Position numbers and translations under genes: made by a program. From assembly GCA_038501785.1 (NCBI GenBank), contig JBAMJR010000047.1, forward strand, positions 7,793,501 through 7,857,500: a stretch of 64,000 bases of DNA, in the 5' to 3' direction. Each line of letters opens with the position of its first letter. Positions within the stretch are counted from its first letter, which is position 1. This document shows positions 19,147 to 30,783 of this stretch, piece after piece. This DNA is from Myoxocephalus aenaeus. Its lineage: Eukaryota > Chordata > Actinopteri > Perciformes > Cottidae. The notes beneath the pieces were generated by a model. That model ran no database searches and was not told the origin of the DNA. It saw only the letters and a program-made list of their open reading frames with translations.

Positions 19147-19714
19147 GGCAATATGAGCCTCCTTGTGCTTTCATTGTATAATGTCAAAGTGACTAAGAAT
19201 GGCGAGGTTGAGAAAACCGCCTCTGAAAAGCTCCACCAGTCTTCCGACCCTCTTACTTCTTTCGGGGCTCTCAGTACTTCCTGGCAGCCGGGCTCTAGAG
19301 TCCCTTTTGTCATTTCCACTTCAATTACAGCCGGCGTGGCGCCGGCGTGGCGCCGGGAGCCCCCGCAGCGCCGTGCATTTTTCAGGTTTCCCTTGAAAGA
19401 CGAACGTCTTCGACCGCAAACGGCCGATGCGTCCGGAGCGTTCAAACGGGCCGGCCCTTTGATAATCTCTCGCTCCCAGTCCTGCGCCATCTTACCGGAC
19501 GAGCAGTGGGTAATGAGAGCGGGGGCTGAGCCAGGCCGCTTGGCCGTGTAATCCCTTTCATAACGCCCTTCGTTGGAGGGGGGTCATAAATAAACAGCAG
19601 AACAACGGGGGAGAATGTAAATGGGTCCTGACCGGTGGAGGGTGGGGGTTACGCTGCTGATGACTGCGAGGTGTGACTGCCGCAGACACTTATTATGCTG
19701 GAGATGCGATGTGC
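19144..19714. other. GC-rich unique sequence with an 11-bp tandem doublet
   Basis: GCCGGCGTGGC is duplicated head to tail at 19330-19351 and followed by a partial third copy. Frames on both strands at 19077-19551 begin inside the TA repeat and carry no domain. CpG-rich from about 19320 to 19520. Confidence 0.5.
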
Positions 19715-19774
19715 TGGGGAGGGAGAGATGGAGGGAGAGAGGGATGGAGAGAGGGATGGAGAGAGGGAGGGAGT
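19715..19774 (+). repeat. Purine-rich GA/GGGATGGA tandem tract
   Basis: GGGATGGAGAGAGG repeats imperfectly two to three times inside a 60-bp nearly pure purine stretch. It produces a Ser/Pro/Leu-rich frame on the minus strand (19584-20186) that is an artefact. Confidence 0.85.
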
Positions 19775-21332
19775 GCTGAATGGCAGAGTTGTCTGGGGGT
19801 TGTGTAGACTGCTGAACCTTGTGATGATAGGGAGCTCCCATGGGGAGATGGGGACCTAAAAACAGAGTCTCTCTGCAGATGTACTCTTCTGTGTGTGTCG
19901 GTGTGTGTGTGTCCCAGTGTCGGTCTGGCCGCTGCAGGCGGTTCTCTTTCCGTAGCTGTGAAAAGCACCGGCCACGCTGGCGCACATTTGCAAAAATTGC
20001 TGCAAGGTCAGAGCGGGCCTCGTTGCTCAGTGTCAAAATGGAGGACAGGAAGGAGGCAGGTAGGGCGGGTGGGTGGGGGAGAGTCATCATTGTCTCTGTG
20101 GGAGGGAGGGAGGCCCCCCAGGGACCTGAGCCCTTGATGAGTCCTTGAACTCCTCTCTCTTCTGCCTGCTCACAAACAGAAAACACACGGCTGGCTTTCT
20201 GGAACTTTCTGGATAACCAGATGAACAGGCAGAGGAGGGGTTTTTATGAATTACACAGTCTGCAGGTCGGGGGGCGACCGTGATAATTCCGTTCGTTATC
20301 AATTACTACTTATACAACCTGAGGCAGTCCCAATGTGCCAGAATCCAACACTGACACACTCAGCCAGTCTACTCTATGTAACTCTATGTAAGTCCAGTAC
20401 TTGTTCAGTTACGTAACAAACCTAGTTGTTTCACGTGAGAAACATACTTATTTAAACTTGTTGTGTGAGTTCACCGGAAACCTAAGTCAACCTGTAATGG
20501 AAGTATATTGCAAATGCATGTCATGAACGGAAATTAAAAAATGTACATAGCATAAATAAGTTATGTAGTGTGAAGAAATATTTTGTTCATGCTTCTACAT
20601 TTTGAAATCTTTCAGATGAATATGTTTGGTGTGTTTTTATTTGACACATTTTATGAAAAAAACGTGTCTGGATTTTGTATTGTTTAGAATTCACGACACA
20701 ATTCTAATACTTGTATTATGGTTTATTGACTCGCATGACCTTTTAGCTTCGGCTGTACAGATTATAGGGATATGAAGCATATAATGCACTCCAATCACAA
20801 TACGTAAAACATCTAAACAATGCAGACTCTGCTGGAGGTCAAAGATCAGGTTACGATGATGATAATTTGTAGAGGAATCTTTGAAGGTGCAGGCTTGCTA
20901 TTTTCTGCTGGTTATTCCTCCTTTCTTGTGTCAATCTATTTGCAGTCTGAATTGAAGTGTCACTTCCAACAGAGAGCGCGCTGACCTGAACTTGCCGCTG
21001 CCCACAGCTGTGCCGCCACGTTGCCCCTTTAAACTGGAACGTTTACGTAATATCCCACCGACACAAAGTACTTAGTATGCTCTGCAACCCACTTCGAGCC
21101 ACCAGAGATGGCTACAAAGCCTGCGCTCCCACGCATGGTAGCGGAGCGTGAGCGTGTGCTGCAGAGTGCTTACGTCCAGAGAAATACTTTTGGGCACAGC
21201 TCAGAAAGTTTAGGCTTTTCTTTTGAAGCGGCGAAACAGAAATGTTCCGAGTTGTCAAAGTGAACGTCGACGTGTTTACAAAGGAGGAGCGGTGGAACTG
21301 AGACTCGCAGATGAACGCGGTGGGAAAGACAA
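19775..21332. other. Unique intergenic sequence
   Basis: A short GT tract lies at 19893-19914. 20041-20115 is G-rich with several GGGAGG runs. ACTCTATGTA is doubled near 20376-20395. From 20400 to 21100 the sequence is AT-rich and featureless. No gene recognised. Confidence 0.5.
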
Positions 21333-21394
21333 GCACGCACGCACACACACGCACACACACACACGCACACACACGCACACGCACACGCACACAC
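21333..21394. repeat. (CA/CG)n alternating tract, 62 bp
   Basis: CA repeats with regular CG interruptions. Alternating purine-pyrimidine with CpG steps is Z-DNA-prone. Frames through it are artefacts. Confidence 0.95.
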
Positions 21395-22089
21395 TTTGTC
21401 ACCCTCTTTATTTGCTACCTCGTTTTCACTGAGCTTTCTTCCTCACTCTGCGCTATTCTCTTGCTCCCTTTTTACTTTCCCTCAAAGAATGCGTCGAAAA
21501 ATGAAAAATGACCCAGTTGATGAAGGCGGACGTGATGAATGGCCTTTCGGAAATTCTGCTTTTTCAACCCGGCTTTAATTCTATGCGCCATCAAAGCGCT
21601 AATGTGCCAAAGTCCAAGGCCCCGCATTGAAGCGAAGGCATGGCAGCGCATAAAAGCCCCCTTATGAAGTGTGGTGGGAGGGTCTATTCATCGACACAGT
21701 TTAGCTTTATCAAAGTCACGCATGGTTATGCAGTTGCTCATTGAATACACAAAAGACTAAAAGATTTGGGTAAGGAGAACGCCTCGCAGTCCTACGCGCC
21801 CCGGTTGCTTCCGAACATCAAACAGCGCTGTTCAAAGAGACGGCGTGCCGCGTGTGCGTGAAAAGGCCTCCAGGAAGTGGGAGAGCAGAGGAGAAGCAGG
21901 GGGTAAACGGCCAGAGCCGAAGTGGGCGAAGACAAACCGTTCACTGAAGGTAGCTGCGGCTGCACGTCTCGTTTTTTTTTTTTTTACCTTCATCATTGAC
22001 GGTCAACCTCACACGTCATCTATCAACTCAAAAGACAGGGCTCTTTTCAGATCAAACGGGAGATGAGCCCAAAACACCATAAACATCAG
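21395..22089. other. Unique sequence with a poly-T run
   Basis: T14 at 21972-21985. Moderately CpG-rich from 21780 to 21960. No gene recognised. Confidence 0.5.
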
Positions 22090-22310
22090 GGTTTATCCAC
22101 TGGGACCATGAGCAGGGTAGAGGAGTAGGTTCTTGCTCTGGACCAAAGTTTGACTTGACAGTGGTGTTCAGAGTTACCGTCAGGGGACAAAGTCATTAGG
22201 GACGTTCCTCTCGGGATCACGACAATCAACCAAATGAATGGAAATCTGGCGAGTTGCTGTTGAGGTACTGGACCAACGCATCGGCCATTGGACCAATCTC
22301 ATAGAATACA
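22090..22310. repeat. Degraded dispersed repeat (family F)
   Basis: Contains CTGGACCAAAGT, a GGACAAAGTCATTAGGGACG block with TCCTCTCGGGA, and GTTGAGGTACTGGACCAA. These resemble a common fish repeat that describes itself by AAAGTCATTAGGAT-type and GTTGAGATATTTCAGTCTGG-type strings, from memory. Divergence is high and ends are unclear. Confidence 0.3.
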
Positions 22311-24849
22311 ATTCAATATCCGTTTCATGGTTATTACTACTTCACCCAAATGATGAAATAGGGTGTTGAGATAACAGAGATGTAGTAGTCATCGCCAATA
22401 CCAGGGAAATTCCATGATTCTCAACACCCAATTTAATACCAGGGGGAAAAGCAAAAACTCAACAATACATCCCAAGTACAGTACGTCAACATACAGTCCT
22501 TGATCACCGTTACAATTTTAGCTCGTGAATTTATTATCAACTCCTGATCCGCCTCATGTTTCTACATTTTACAAGATTACAATGCTACCATGATAACGTT
22601 GTAACATACCTTTGGCCAGTACTCATTTTTACTGAACAAAGCTTGAAAGCATCGTAGCGTAAGTGTAAGTCAGCTAACAGTTAGATACTTGTTTTCACCA
22701 ATAGGTGGCAGTAGCGGTTTTTGGCATGACTGCCGCTGTGTGTGTGTGTGTTGAGTTTGGTCACTTTTGCAGTGCCATGTTTTGATTGTTTAGTAAGTGT
22801 TTTAGTGCTGAAACTTAATTAGCATACGGATGCTATTCACGCGCTAGCGGTTTCGCGCCAGTGTAGCATCAGTCTCGTGACAGCTATAAACACTGTTAGG
22901 CTGTATATTACCAGGTTGTGTGTTCACAGTTCATGTTATATTTTTTGTCTTAAAACAAACAAGTTAGATCAGCCAAAGAGTGACAGTCAAGATATGTAGA
23001 AGATATTTATTTGGGACTGTCTTGTTGTGTTTACAAGCACAATACATGAATCTGGAAAAACAAAAACATTGTATTACTAAAGTGACCGACAGCAGGCAAG
23101 AGATTAGTAAATGAAATGTAAGATTCTTTTCTGGGTTTCACACACTGCTCAACCATTCAAACAGGATGCTGTTTTAGGCCGGGGAGTTAAGGTGGAAACA
23201 AACGCACACAAAGTCTGTTAAACTGTGTCTGAGTTTCAGACGCGGCTCACGCTGGTGACTGACTGCTTATGGACTCCTCACAAGGATGTGTCAGCCCAAA
23301 AACTTTAAATTAGCAATAAAGTAAAATATAGCTGGAGAGAGAGGGGGGAGATTCACTCCAGCGATTTCAAAACAAAAGCAGCTCGCGACCTTCACTTTAA
23401 ATGAAACGTTCATTTGTCAAGAGATGCTGTGACTGGCAGAGCTTTCAGCTCAAGTGGATATGCACTACCGCGAGACAGAAAACAAAACACCCTCTGCAGC
23501 GCTATTCAAAGGCCGCCATTAACACCATGGGCTGCTTCTTTCACTGTCGGTAACCTCGAGCACAAGAAGTGACCGCGGAGAACCTGAAAGGCTCCGTCCA
23601 GCCCTTTGTGGCGCAAGGTCAGAACGTCGCAGCCTCCGCTCGATGTACGCGAGCGCAGACTCATTGATCGGCTTTTGACTCGTTCGACCCGCTCAGAGTG
23701 GGATGAGCGTCACGGCCCCGGGCTGAGGTCGTGTTTCCTGACAGGATCCTGACACGTGTTTTGACAAAAAATATAAGCATCGCCTCCGGAGAACACAACC
23801 CTGCCCAAAACAACAGCAAAGACATTGACAAAGAAGAAAGCATAAAACTATCGACAAAGTAAAATGCATCTTGGTTAACGGTTGACATCCTTTTTGTATT
23901 AGTACTATTTCATTCTGAAAAACTATAAAAAGCTACAGTTATTTTTCCTGACATAAAAAGTGAGGAGAATTTCAATTGGACTTAATAATAATGCTCACCT
24001 CAACAAAGAAAATACCTGCATAAAGTCAGGCTGTAACGTTTACGGCGGTCCTGTCCGTGACGCCGTTGGGCTATCGATGGAAAAGTGTATAATCCGTGAG
24101 CGTACGGTGAGGTCACGCTGGCGGTAGAGCGATGTCGAGCTGTCCTGGCGCGCCAATCTCCAGCCGTCAGGTGAATTCTAACCCTGATTTTCCTTTGACT
24201 CGAGATATGATTTGGAACCGGGCCCATCGGCAGAGAGCGTCAGCCAAGACAAACAACTTGGACTGGAATTAATCAAACTTTCATCTGTCGGAGCACTTTT
24301 TTGAACCCGGGCACACATTATAAATCAAGGCGCGCACAGGGAAACCTGTGAAGTGCATCCAGGGTCCTCCGGCTTCTGTTTTCGAGGGCGCTGACTGAGA
24401 TGGTATTGTTCGGATTGGGAGCCTCTCGCTGCTCGCCGATTGAAACCCCACCACGGTTTCATTTAATCTGACAAGTATAATCTTGTGAGATTGCCCTTTC
24501 CCGCTGTGATGTTTGGAAAGCTTATGAAAGACTCACTCCATTGATCTGAAGACACTTTAAGAGGCCTCATTGTTGTTCCCACGCCATAATCGCAAATAGA
24601 GTCTTTGAAATGGAATAATACCAAACAATGGCAGTCAGTGAGCGAGTCAGCCATGCAATAAAGGCTTAATAGTGTTATCATTGCTTCGAAAGTGTGTGGT
24701 CCATCTGTGTGTGTCTGTGTTGTGCTCTTCCTGTCTGTAAATCGGCCAGCAGTTCAATGTAACCACTGCTATTGTTGAGGTATGGATTGAAATGAGGAAT
24801 GTTTGATCAGGGAAAAATCAGGCGTCAACCTCTGGTTCTGAAAGCTGAA
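22311..24849. other. Unique sequence, partly resembling conserved non-coding DNA
   Basis: 22310-23500 is featureless. 24220-24680 is AT-balanced, free of simple repeats and transposon sequence, and contains many TAAT/ATTA and TTTCAT cores, the look of a conserved enhancer block. No splice-bounded exon found. Confidence 0.35.
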
Positions 24850-25225
24850 GGCGATACAGAAGTGAATACTTTCTGATGGCCATCAGGGGACGACTCTTTT
24901 CAAAATGAGGTCAGAGAAAACTCTACTTCTCTCTTGATGTATTCCCTCAGTAAACATTGTAAACATGAGTTTATGTCTCAATCTCTAGTTTCAAGTCTTC
25001 TTCAATACAGCATGATGTTCATTTAGTAAATGATGGTCATTTAGAGTCAAATAAAGGGGAAGCTTTAGGGCGGGGCTACCTTGTGATTGACAGGTCGTTA
25101 CCACAGCGTTGTTCTGTCCGGGGCCAAGAGACGGGCAAAAACCAAGATGGTGACGTAAAAAAATACAAAACCTTCGTCCACAAACCAACGGGTTATTTCA
25201 CTGTGACTACACTTCTTACGTACAG
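24850..25225 (-). repeat. Dispersed repeat family A, copy 3
   Basis: The best full-length copy, reverse oriented. Read on the minus strand it begins near GTGTAGTCACAGTG, passes through CACCATCTTGGTTTTTGCC, the GGGCGGGGC block (read in reverse), TAAATGAACATCATGCTGTA and GGGAATACATCAAGAGAGAA, and ends at CCCCTGATGGCCATCAGAAA. Long exact runs match copy 1 (2211-2607), including CTCTAAATGACCATCATTTA. The copy gives the order of blocks for the whole family. Confidence 0.85.
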
Positions 25226-25326
25226 TACATGTCCATGGGGGGAAAAAAAAATCATAAACTCTTTGGAGATAAAGTCCTTTTTTAATTGGCAATCAAAGCC
25301 ATTCAAATTCATACATTCTGAGGGAT

Positions 25327-25327
<1 letters not shown>
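25226..25327. other. Short unique sequence
   Basis: A9 run at 25242-25250; nothing else. Confidence 0.5.

Positions 25328-25360
<33 letters not shown>
25328..25360. repeat. (CA)16 microsatellite
   Basis: Pure CA tract. Confidence 0.95.
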
Positions 25361-25363
<3 letters not shown>

Positions 25364-26655
25364 CATATTCCAACTCATCAAGCACTTTACTTCCCACTGC
25401 GCCTAAATGGATTCCCCCCCTGAGGCCAACATTCAAGGTTTGTGTTCCTAATGACCCACCATGATTCACCCGTGATTGATCAGTGAAAACCCACTAATGA
25501 GTTACAACCGCCACGCCAAGACGGGGACGTTAATCTCTGGAGGCTTCTTCGCCGGTGTCTCGCTGTGCGGTCATCCCGTCGTTGGCGTGGCTAAACACGC
25601 CGTGTCTTGCGTTCGCACTTCAACCCGGCGGGCGACAGCGTGCCGCAAGGACGGCCGGGGAAGATGTATGAGTCGCTGGCGTAATTATTCATAGGGAAAA
25701 AGATTGAGAAATTGCTCCTGAGACATGATAAAGTGCCTGCTGAGGTGTATTTGATAAATTATGATGAAGCTAAGCAAACAGCGCCTGCAGCGGAATCTCC
25801 GACTTGTACTGTTCAATTAGCACGTCGCTGTGGTGGTAGACTAATACTTGAACTGGGTGAGCAATGAATCCATCTATTATTGAAATTCATGCTCGTTTCA
25901 CACCCGGCTTTATGATGAAATCAAAGGCAATATCTCGAGTTCGGTGGAGATAAAAACAAGAGCAAACTCCGAAGCTCGGATTAGTCTTAAAATCAATACT
26001 TTATGCATGGGGCCCTTGTTATAACACCAATTTAAAAGCCTAGCAGCAAGACAAAAACGCTTGTGTTTTCTTACCCAGTGGGAAGAAGCCTCATCAAGGA
26101 AGTTAAATCACGTTACACTGAGCTGCTGCAGTATATTAACTATGAACTACTAAGTCATCATAGTTTTTCTATTCCACTAAATAGAAGAAAAAATAAATAA
26201 AATCCTCCTCCGAAAAATGATCTCAAGGGTTGATTGAATATTTGAAAAGAGCGAGTTTCGTAAATGAAAAGGTCGGATAAAGTGCTGCTTTTAACTATTT
26301 GTACTCCCATAGAATTCCCAGAAGGCTCAGAGTTCTGGTCTGGGGAGCAAGAGGAGGCGGTTCAAAGGAGGCTGAATTGCCTCTAAGATACTGTTGGTCC
26401 CCAAGGGCCGTCGATATGTTCGCTCCCTTTTTTCACTAAATATTTCACCAGGAGGTTATGCGTGACTCACCCGTGCATTCATGTTCCTGTGTGGAGCAGA
26501 AACCTCAGCCACCCCTTTGTAGTATGTGATTAGATGCGGCTTTGAAGCCCGGTGTTGCTTTCTTTCCTTGTAGCCGGAGAACAAGCCACAGCAAAACACA
26601 TTCCTATGATCCCCGGAAGCTTCCGTCCTCGCTGACAATCGCTTTTATTTCAATT
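25361..26655. other. Unique intergenic sequence
   Basis: 25540-25680 is CpG-rich. 25690-26010 is AT-rich and complex with no simple repeats, possibly conserved non-coding. No gene recognised. Confidence 0.45.
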
Positions 26656-26673
26656 AGGCTGCTGTTGCTGCCG

Positions 26674-26711
<38 letters not shown>

Positions 26712-26779
26712 ACTAATGCTGCTGCTGCTGCTGCTGCTAATGCTGCCGCTGCTGCTGCTAATGCTGCTACTGCTAATGC

Positions 26780-26812
<33 letters not shown>

Positions 26813-27127
26813 TAATGCTGCTGCTGCTAATGCTAATGCTGCTGCTGCTAATTCTGCTGCTGCTGCTACTAATGCTAATGCTGCTGCTAATGCTGCTGCT
26901 GCTAATGCTGCTGCTAATGCTAATGCTGCTACTAATGCTGCTGCTGCTGCTAATGCTGCTGCTGCTGCTGCTGCTGCTAATGCTGCTGCTGCTGCTAATG
27001 CTGCTACTAATGCTGCTACTGTTGCTAATGCTGCTGCTGCTGCTAATGCTGCTGCTGCTGCTAATGCTGCTACTAATGCTGCTGCTGCTACTAATGCTGC
27101 TACTAATGCTGCTGCTGCTGCTGCTGA
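26656..27127 (+). repeat. Interrupted CTG trinucleotide array (CTG/CTA/ATG), about 157 triplets
   Basis: The whole 472 bp stay in one triplet register with no indel. Most triplets are CTG, interrupted by the pair CTA-ATG every 2-8 triplets and by single CTA, TTG, CCG, TTC or ATT changes. The longest pure run is (CTG)10 at 26680-26709. The triplet nature makes both strands open, giving a Leu/Met-rich plus frame (26542-27255) and a Ser/Ile-rich minus frame (26604-27239). Neither has natural flanking protein, so I call simple repeat rather than gene. Confidence 0.95.
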
Positions 27128-28521
27128 CTATCGTCTCCAAGCTCTCCTCATTCACGGCTTTTGGAAACGGGGGGATTTCAGTGCGATCACTGCTTTGGAT
27201 GTCACAACACAGATGGAAAAGCAACGTGTCCGGCTGCAAAATGACATCACATTAAAACCCTCTGCGAGGCTAGACTATGCTAATTGTATGCAGATTTGTG
27301 GTATGATTCATGTATTAATGTGGCATGCTGAGCGGTGATTAGGTGAGAGGGAGTGAGGAGGCAGTCACCGAGGCTCAGCGAAGGCTGAAAACAGCAGGGC
27401 GAGGGGAAATGGAAGCTGGGCGGTTTCCTGTGTGAGAGGTGACCTTTTTTACACAGACCCCCTGTGGCGCTGAGGGAAGTGCATGCGCACCTGACGGGGA
27501 TTTGAACTTTAGCATCTGACATATGTATGCTAACTGATTGTGTCTCTGCGGGCTGCGAGCCGACACTGGCGGGCCAATGAGAAGGAGAGGACTCGGAGGG
27601 GAGAAGAGATGATGTTCTTAATTAATGTCTTATTTAAAAGATACAACTCCCAGATTTGGATTCCGTACCCGGGAGCTGAAAAAGTGCCCTCCCACCTTCG
27701 TGTGGCGTTCGTGGTCAGTGTTGCACCGCACTGGATCGTAGACAACACAGCAAAGCGTGTTAGGAAGTGCTGGAGTCCGCTCCGATGAGCCTTCAGTGTG
27801 AACTCTAGGCTTGAGTCCTTCTTTATAAACTGCAACCGGTCTTATTGCTGCTGTTTTAACAGGGCTTCCTTGGAGAAGAGCTTTTGGAATCTCAATGGGA
27901 TTTACTTGGTTAAAAATGGTGTTTCTATTAAATAGAAAATATTATTATATGTCAGTATTTGAGTGCCTTATCTGTTTGAAATGGACTGAATGTTTACATT
28001 TTCTAAATAAATTAAAAATAATATACATATTCTTTGTTTTCTTTTTATCAGCCGAGTTATCGCAATTGAAAATTATAAGCAAATGCAAAAATCCATTCTG
28101 GATCCAACCTCTGTTGTGACCATTTGTCCGAGTATACTAAAGCGTCTCCGTAATCTGATCCGTTCTTTAACGTCCAGCAGAAAGCCCCGGTGGTGTGTCG
28201 CTGCACAACGGCCATATTTCCTCTTCAATTCGGTAATTCCCTTTATGATGACTAGAGGAACCCGGGAGACCTAAACCCATGCAAGGGTGACAACGCCTTT
28301 GCTTCATTAAGCAGCGGAGATTGAAGCAGTGAACCTCAGAGGCAACGATAACTTGTATTCACGACTTCTGCTTCGGTTCTCTCTCTCTGCCCTCTGAGGG
28401 AAAACGGGACCTCTGTGTATCGTCACAGGCCTTTTTCTCTCTTTTAAAGCAGAAATGGCTCCATCCCTGACTGAGCAGCGCTTTGACAAACGGACGGGGA
28501 GCTGCGGTCGGCGTAGCGTAC
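27128..28521. other. Unique intergenic sequence
   Basis: Overlapping frames on both strands at 27530-27835 show no domain. 27850-28080 is AT-rich. No repeat family recognised. Confidence 0.5.
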
Positions 28522-28577
28522 CTGACACAGCTGGCTCTCGTCCCAGGCAATATGGACTCCGTGTCTTCATAGCATGT
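28522..28577 (-). other. Candidate 56-bp internal exon
   Basis: On the minus strand a long pyrimidine tract (TTTTTTTCTCCTCTCCCTCT, complement of about 28582-28601) is followed by CACAG at the acceptor. Then come 56 bp open in two phases and a CAG/GTACGC donor at 28521. One phase reads TCYEDTESILPGTRASCV, the other HAMKTRSPYCLGREPAVS. I cannot name a protein. This is the best paired acceptor-donor arrangement I saw in the window, but short sequences like this arise by chance and no partner exon was found. Confidence 0.2.
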
Positions 28578-29124
28578 CTGTGAGAGGGAGAGGAGAAAAA
28601 AAGACAAGAGCCAGGTCAGGACAGCTGATATGTGACTTCTGGAGAGAAAGGGATACTGGAAAAGGAAAAGAGATTAAATGATGCTGCGAAGATGCTTTTA
28701 AGACTGTCAGACTGTCAAGCTAAAAGAAACAACAACTTTACTTCGCAAATAAACATATTTGACTGAGGCTGTGAATCTGTAAAAAACAACAAAAAAAGAC
28801 AAAAGAAGCGTCTCTGAATAAATGAATTGAGTTGAACCCATTCCATCAGAAAGTGGAACAATGACTCAGCAGCAGATAAAACATAAAGGCTCGACTCAAA
28901 TGCACGTCGACACGAAACACGAGTGAAGTTCTCAGCGTAACGCCGGCTCATCAGTATGCCGCGGCCTCTTCTGTCGGGACTACGCCAAGAAAGCAGGCGC
29001 AGAAGGTGGAGGGAGATCTTTTATGAGGACTTATCATTCGAGGCGCCCGGTAAAAGGTCAAATGAGCGTTCTCTCATATCAAATTGAGTTTTTCACTTGA
29101 TTAATAAGCAGATGCTGCCGCGCC

Positions 29125-29125
<1 letters not shown>
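28578..29125. other. Unique intergenic sequence
   Basis: No feature beyond the candidate acceptor at its left edge. Confidence 0.5.

Positions 29126-29159
<34 letters not shown>
29126..29159. repeat. (CA)17 microsatellite
   Basis: Pure CA tract. Confidence 0.95.
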
Positions 29160-29162
<3 letters not shown>

Positions 29163-29929
29163 CAATTTCAAATCATTGAGGTTTTTAATTTTTCCAATTA
29201 ATGTATTCCAAAGGAAAATGTTTCCATTGTGTTCCCCTTCGGTAGCCTCTGTGTACACTGTGCGCTATATTGAGAAGGGAACTGACATTTCACACATTCA
29301 TGGTGTTTGAAGCCGCTGTTTCTACGACTGCTGATAAAGAATAGGGCCACACTAATATTATTAATGTTATAGTATTAGTAGTATAAATTCCAGTGGTGGC
29401 CGTGTTTGATTATTAACATTTTTGAAAAACGAAAAATGAAGTTTAGAGAACTAGATTCGTATTTTCTTTCGGAGAACTAAAACTAGAAGAGAAACTTTTT
29501 ACACCACCAAACAATAAATATATCATGTCAACCATCCTCAAGTCAGCGTACAACATCAAAGCCTTTACGTTGTTAGAGTCATCTATCATGGTTATAGGCA
29601 TGAACATTGGAATTAGTATGATGTATTATTTGCTGCTTAGAGCTGATGTTAGGAGTATTGCTGTGAAAACCTCTTCAAACAACTAGTTTCTTTTAAGAGA
29701 TTACATCTGAACACATTACGATATCCTCATTCCTCATCGTCGCCCAGTACTCGTTTTTACTGAGTAGAGTCAGAGTATCATATGTCTTTTAACACAGTTA
29801 CATTCACATAAACACAAATAGTACTTTTTTCCAACTTCTATCAGGGTAGGATGATGAGAAGCTTCATTTTAAAACCTCAATAGAAGCTTTGCATATTATA
29901 ATAAATGACACTTGGTACAGCCCTGGCAG
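29160..29929. other. AT-rich unique sequence
   Basis: No gene or clear repeat. 29320-29600 has several TATTA/TAATA cores. Confidence 0.5.
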
Positions 29930-30335
29930 CATTTGTTGTTGTTATTTCATCATCAAAAAAATTCCGAGATTAAATGATTCATCATTTGGTTGATGAAACA
30001 ACAAAAACAATCTGTGAATAACTCCATCAAATCCTCAGAGGCCAAAGCCTGAATTGCCTGTTTGACCAACAGTCTGCGACCAAAAGATATTTTATATAAC
30101 ATGTGATAACGAAAGGAGGCAAAACGTCACATTTGAGAAGCAAATATTTGGCCTTTTTGATTGAAATATGACAGAAAATGAATCAATGTCATGTTTTTGT
30201 CCAACCAACGACCCAAAACCCAAAGATATGCTGCTTACAGTGATATGAAACATATGAAAAGCAGCAAATCATCCCATTAGAAAAGCTGGAACCAGAGAAT
30301 GTCTGGCTGTCCTGCTAAAAGAAAGACTCAAAAGA
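29930..30335 (+). repeat. Dispersed repeat family D (longest copy)
   Basis: Contains TTGTTGTTATTTCATCATCA, CCAACCAACGACCCAAAACC, CAAAGATATGCTGCTTACAG and AAAAGCTGGAACCAGAGAAT in that order. I recall the same chain of blocks as an abundant fish repeat beginning AGGGCTGCAACTAA. Fragments sharing parts of it lie at 37027-37090, 48403-48430 and 62160-62245. No coding frame. Confidence 0.5.
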
Positions 30336-30753
30336 TGAACCTATAATCAGAAAAAGGGTTGCTCATTCATTTTGTGTTATGTATCGTTTCGCTGACGTGA
30401 CAGTTGGGGTGTAACACTCTGGAGAGCAGTGAACAGACAGACTCGCTGCTCGTCAGCCTGAGAGAGAACGGCAAAGCACAGACCATCATGGTTGTCATCA
30501 AGAGAGAGAGAGGAAGCACCACGTCAAGGTCAGGATGGAGCCCTGTCACCACTCCGGCTAACAGGCGGGGGAGAGCAGTGCGTGCTGGGTAATTGGGAAG
30601 AGCTTCCTGCCCTCGGACTTGAGTGGCATGTCTCGGCCGCGAAAGTCAGTTCCCCCGATCGGAGCTTAGCTGCGTCGGGCTGTCAGCTCGACTCCGGAGT
30701 AATCGCAGCGCCCGCCCATTAACAAGCCGCTCACGATCCAGGATGCCTCTCGG
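30336..30753. other. Unique intergenic sequence
   Basis: Nothing recognised. 30590-30720 is GC-rich. Confidence 0.5.
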
Positions 30754-30783
30754 CACACACACACACACACACACACACACCAC
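30754..30783. repeat. (CA)14 microsatellite
   Basis: Nearly pure CA tract. Confidence 0.95.

Noticed and set aside
19584..20186. 200-codon minus-strand frame
   Set aside because: Rich in Ser, Pro, Leu and His because of GA and GT tracts. No domain and no splice support.
26542..27255. 237-codon Leu/Met-rich frame and its 211-codon Ser/Ile-rich antisense partner
   Set aside because: Both follow from the triplet register of a CTG array. The flanks show no protein-like sequence, start context or splice sites.
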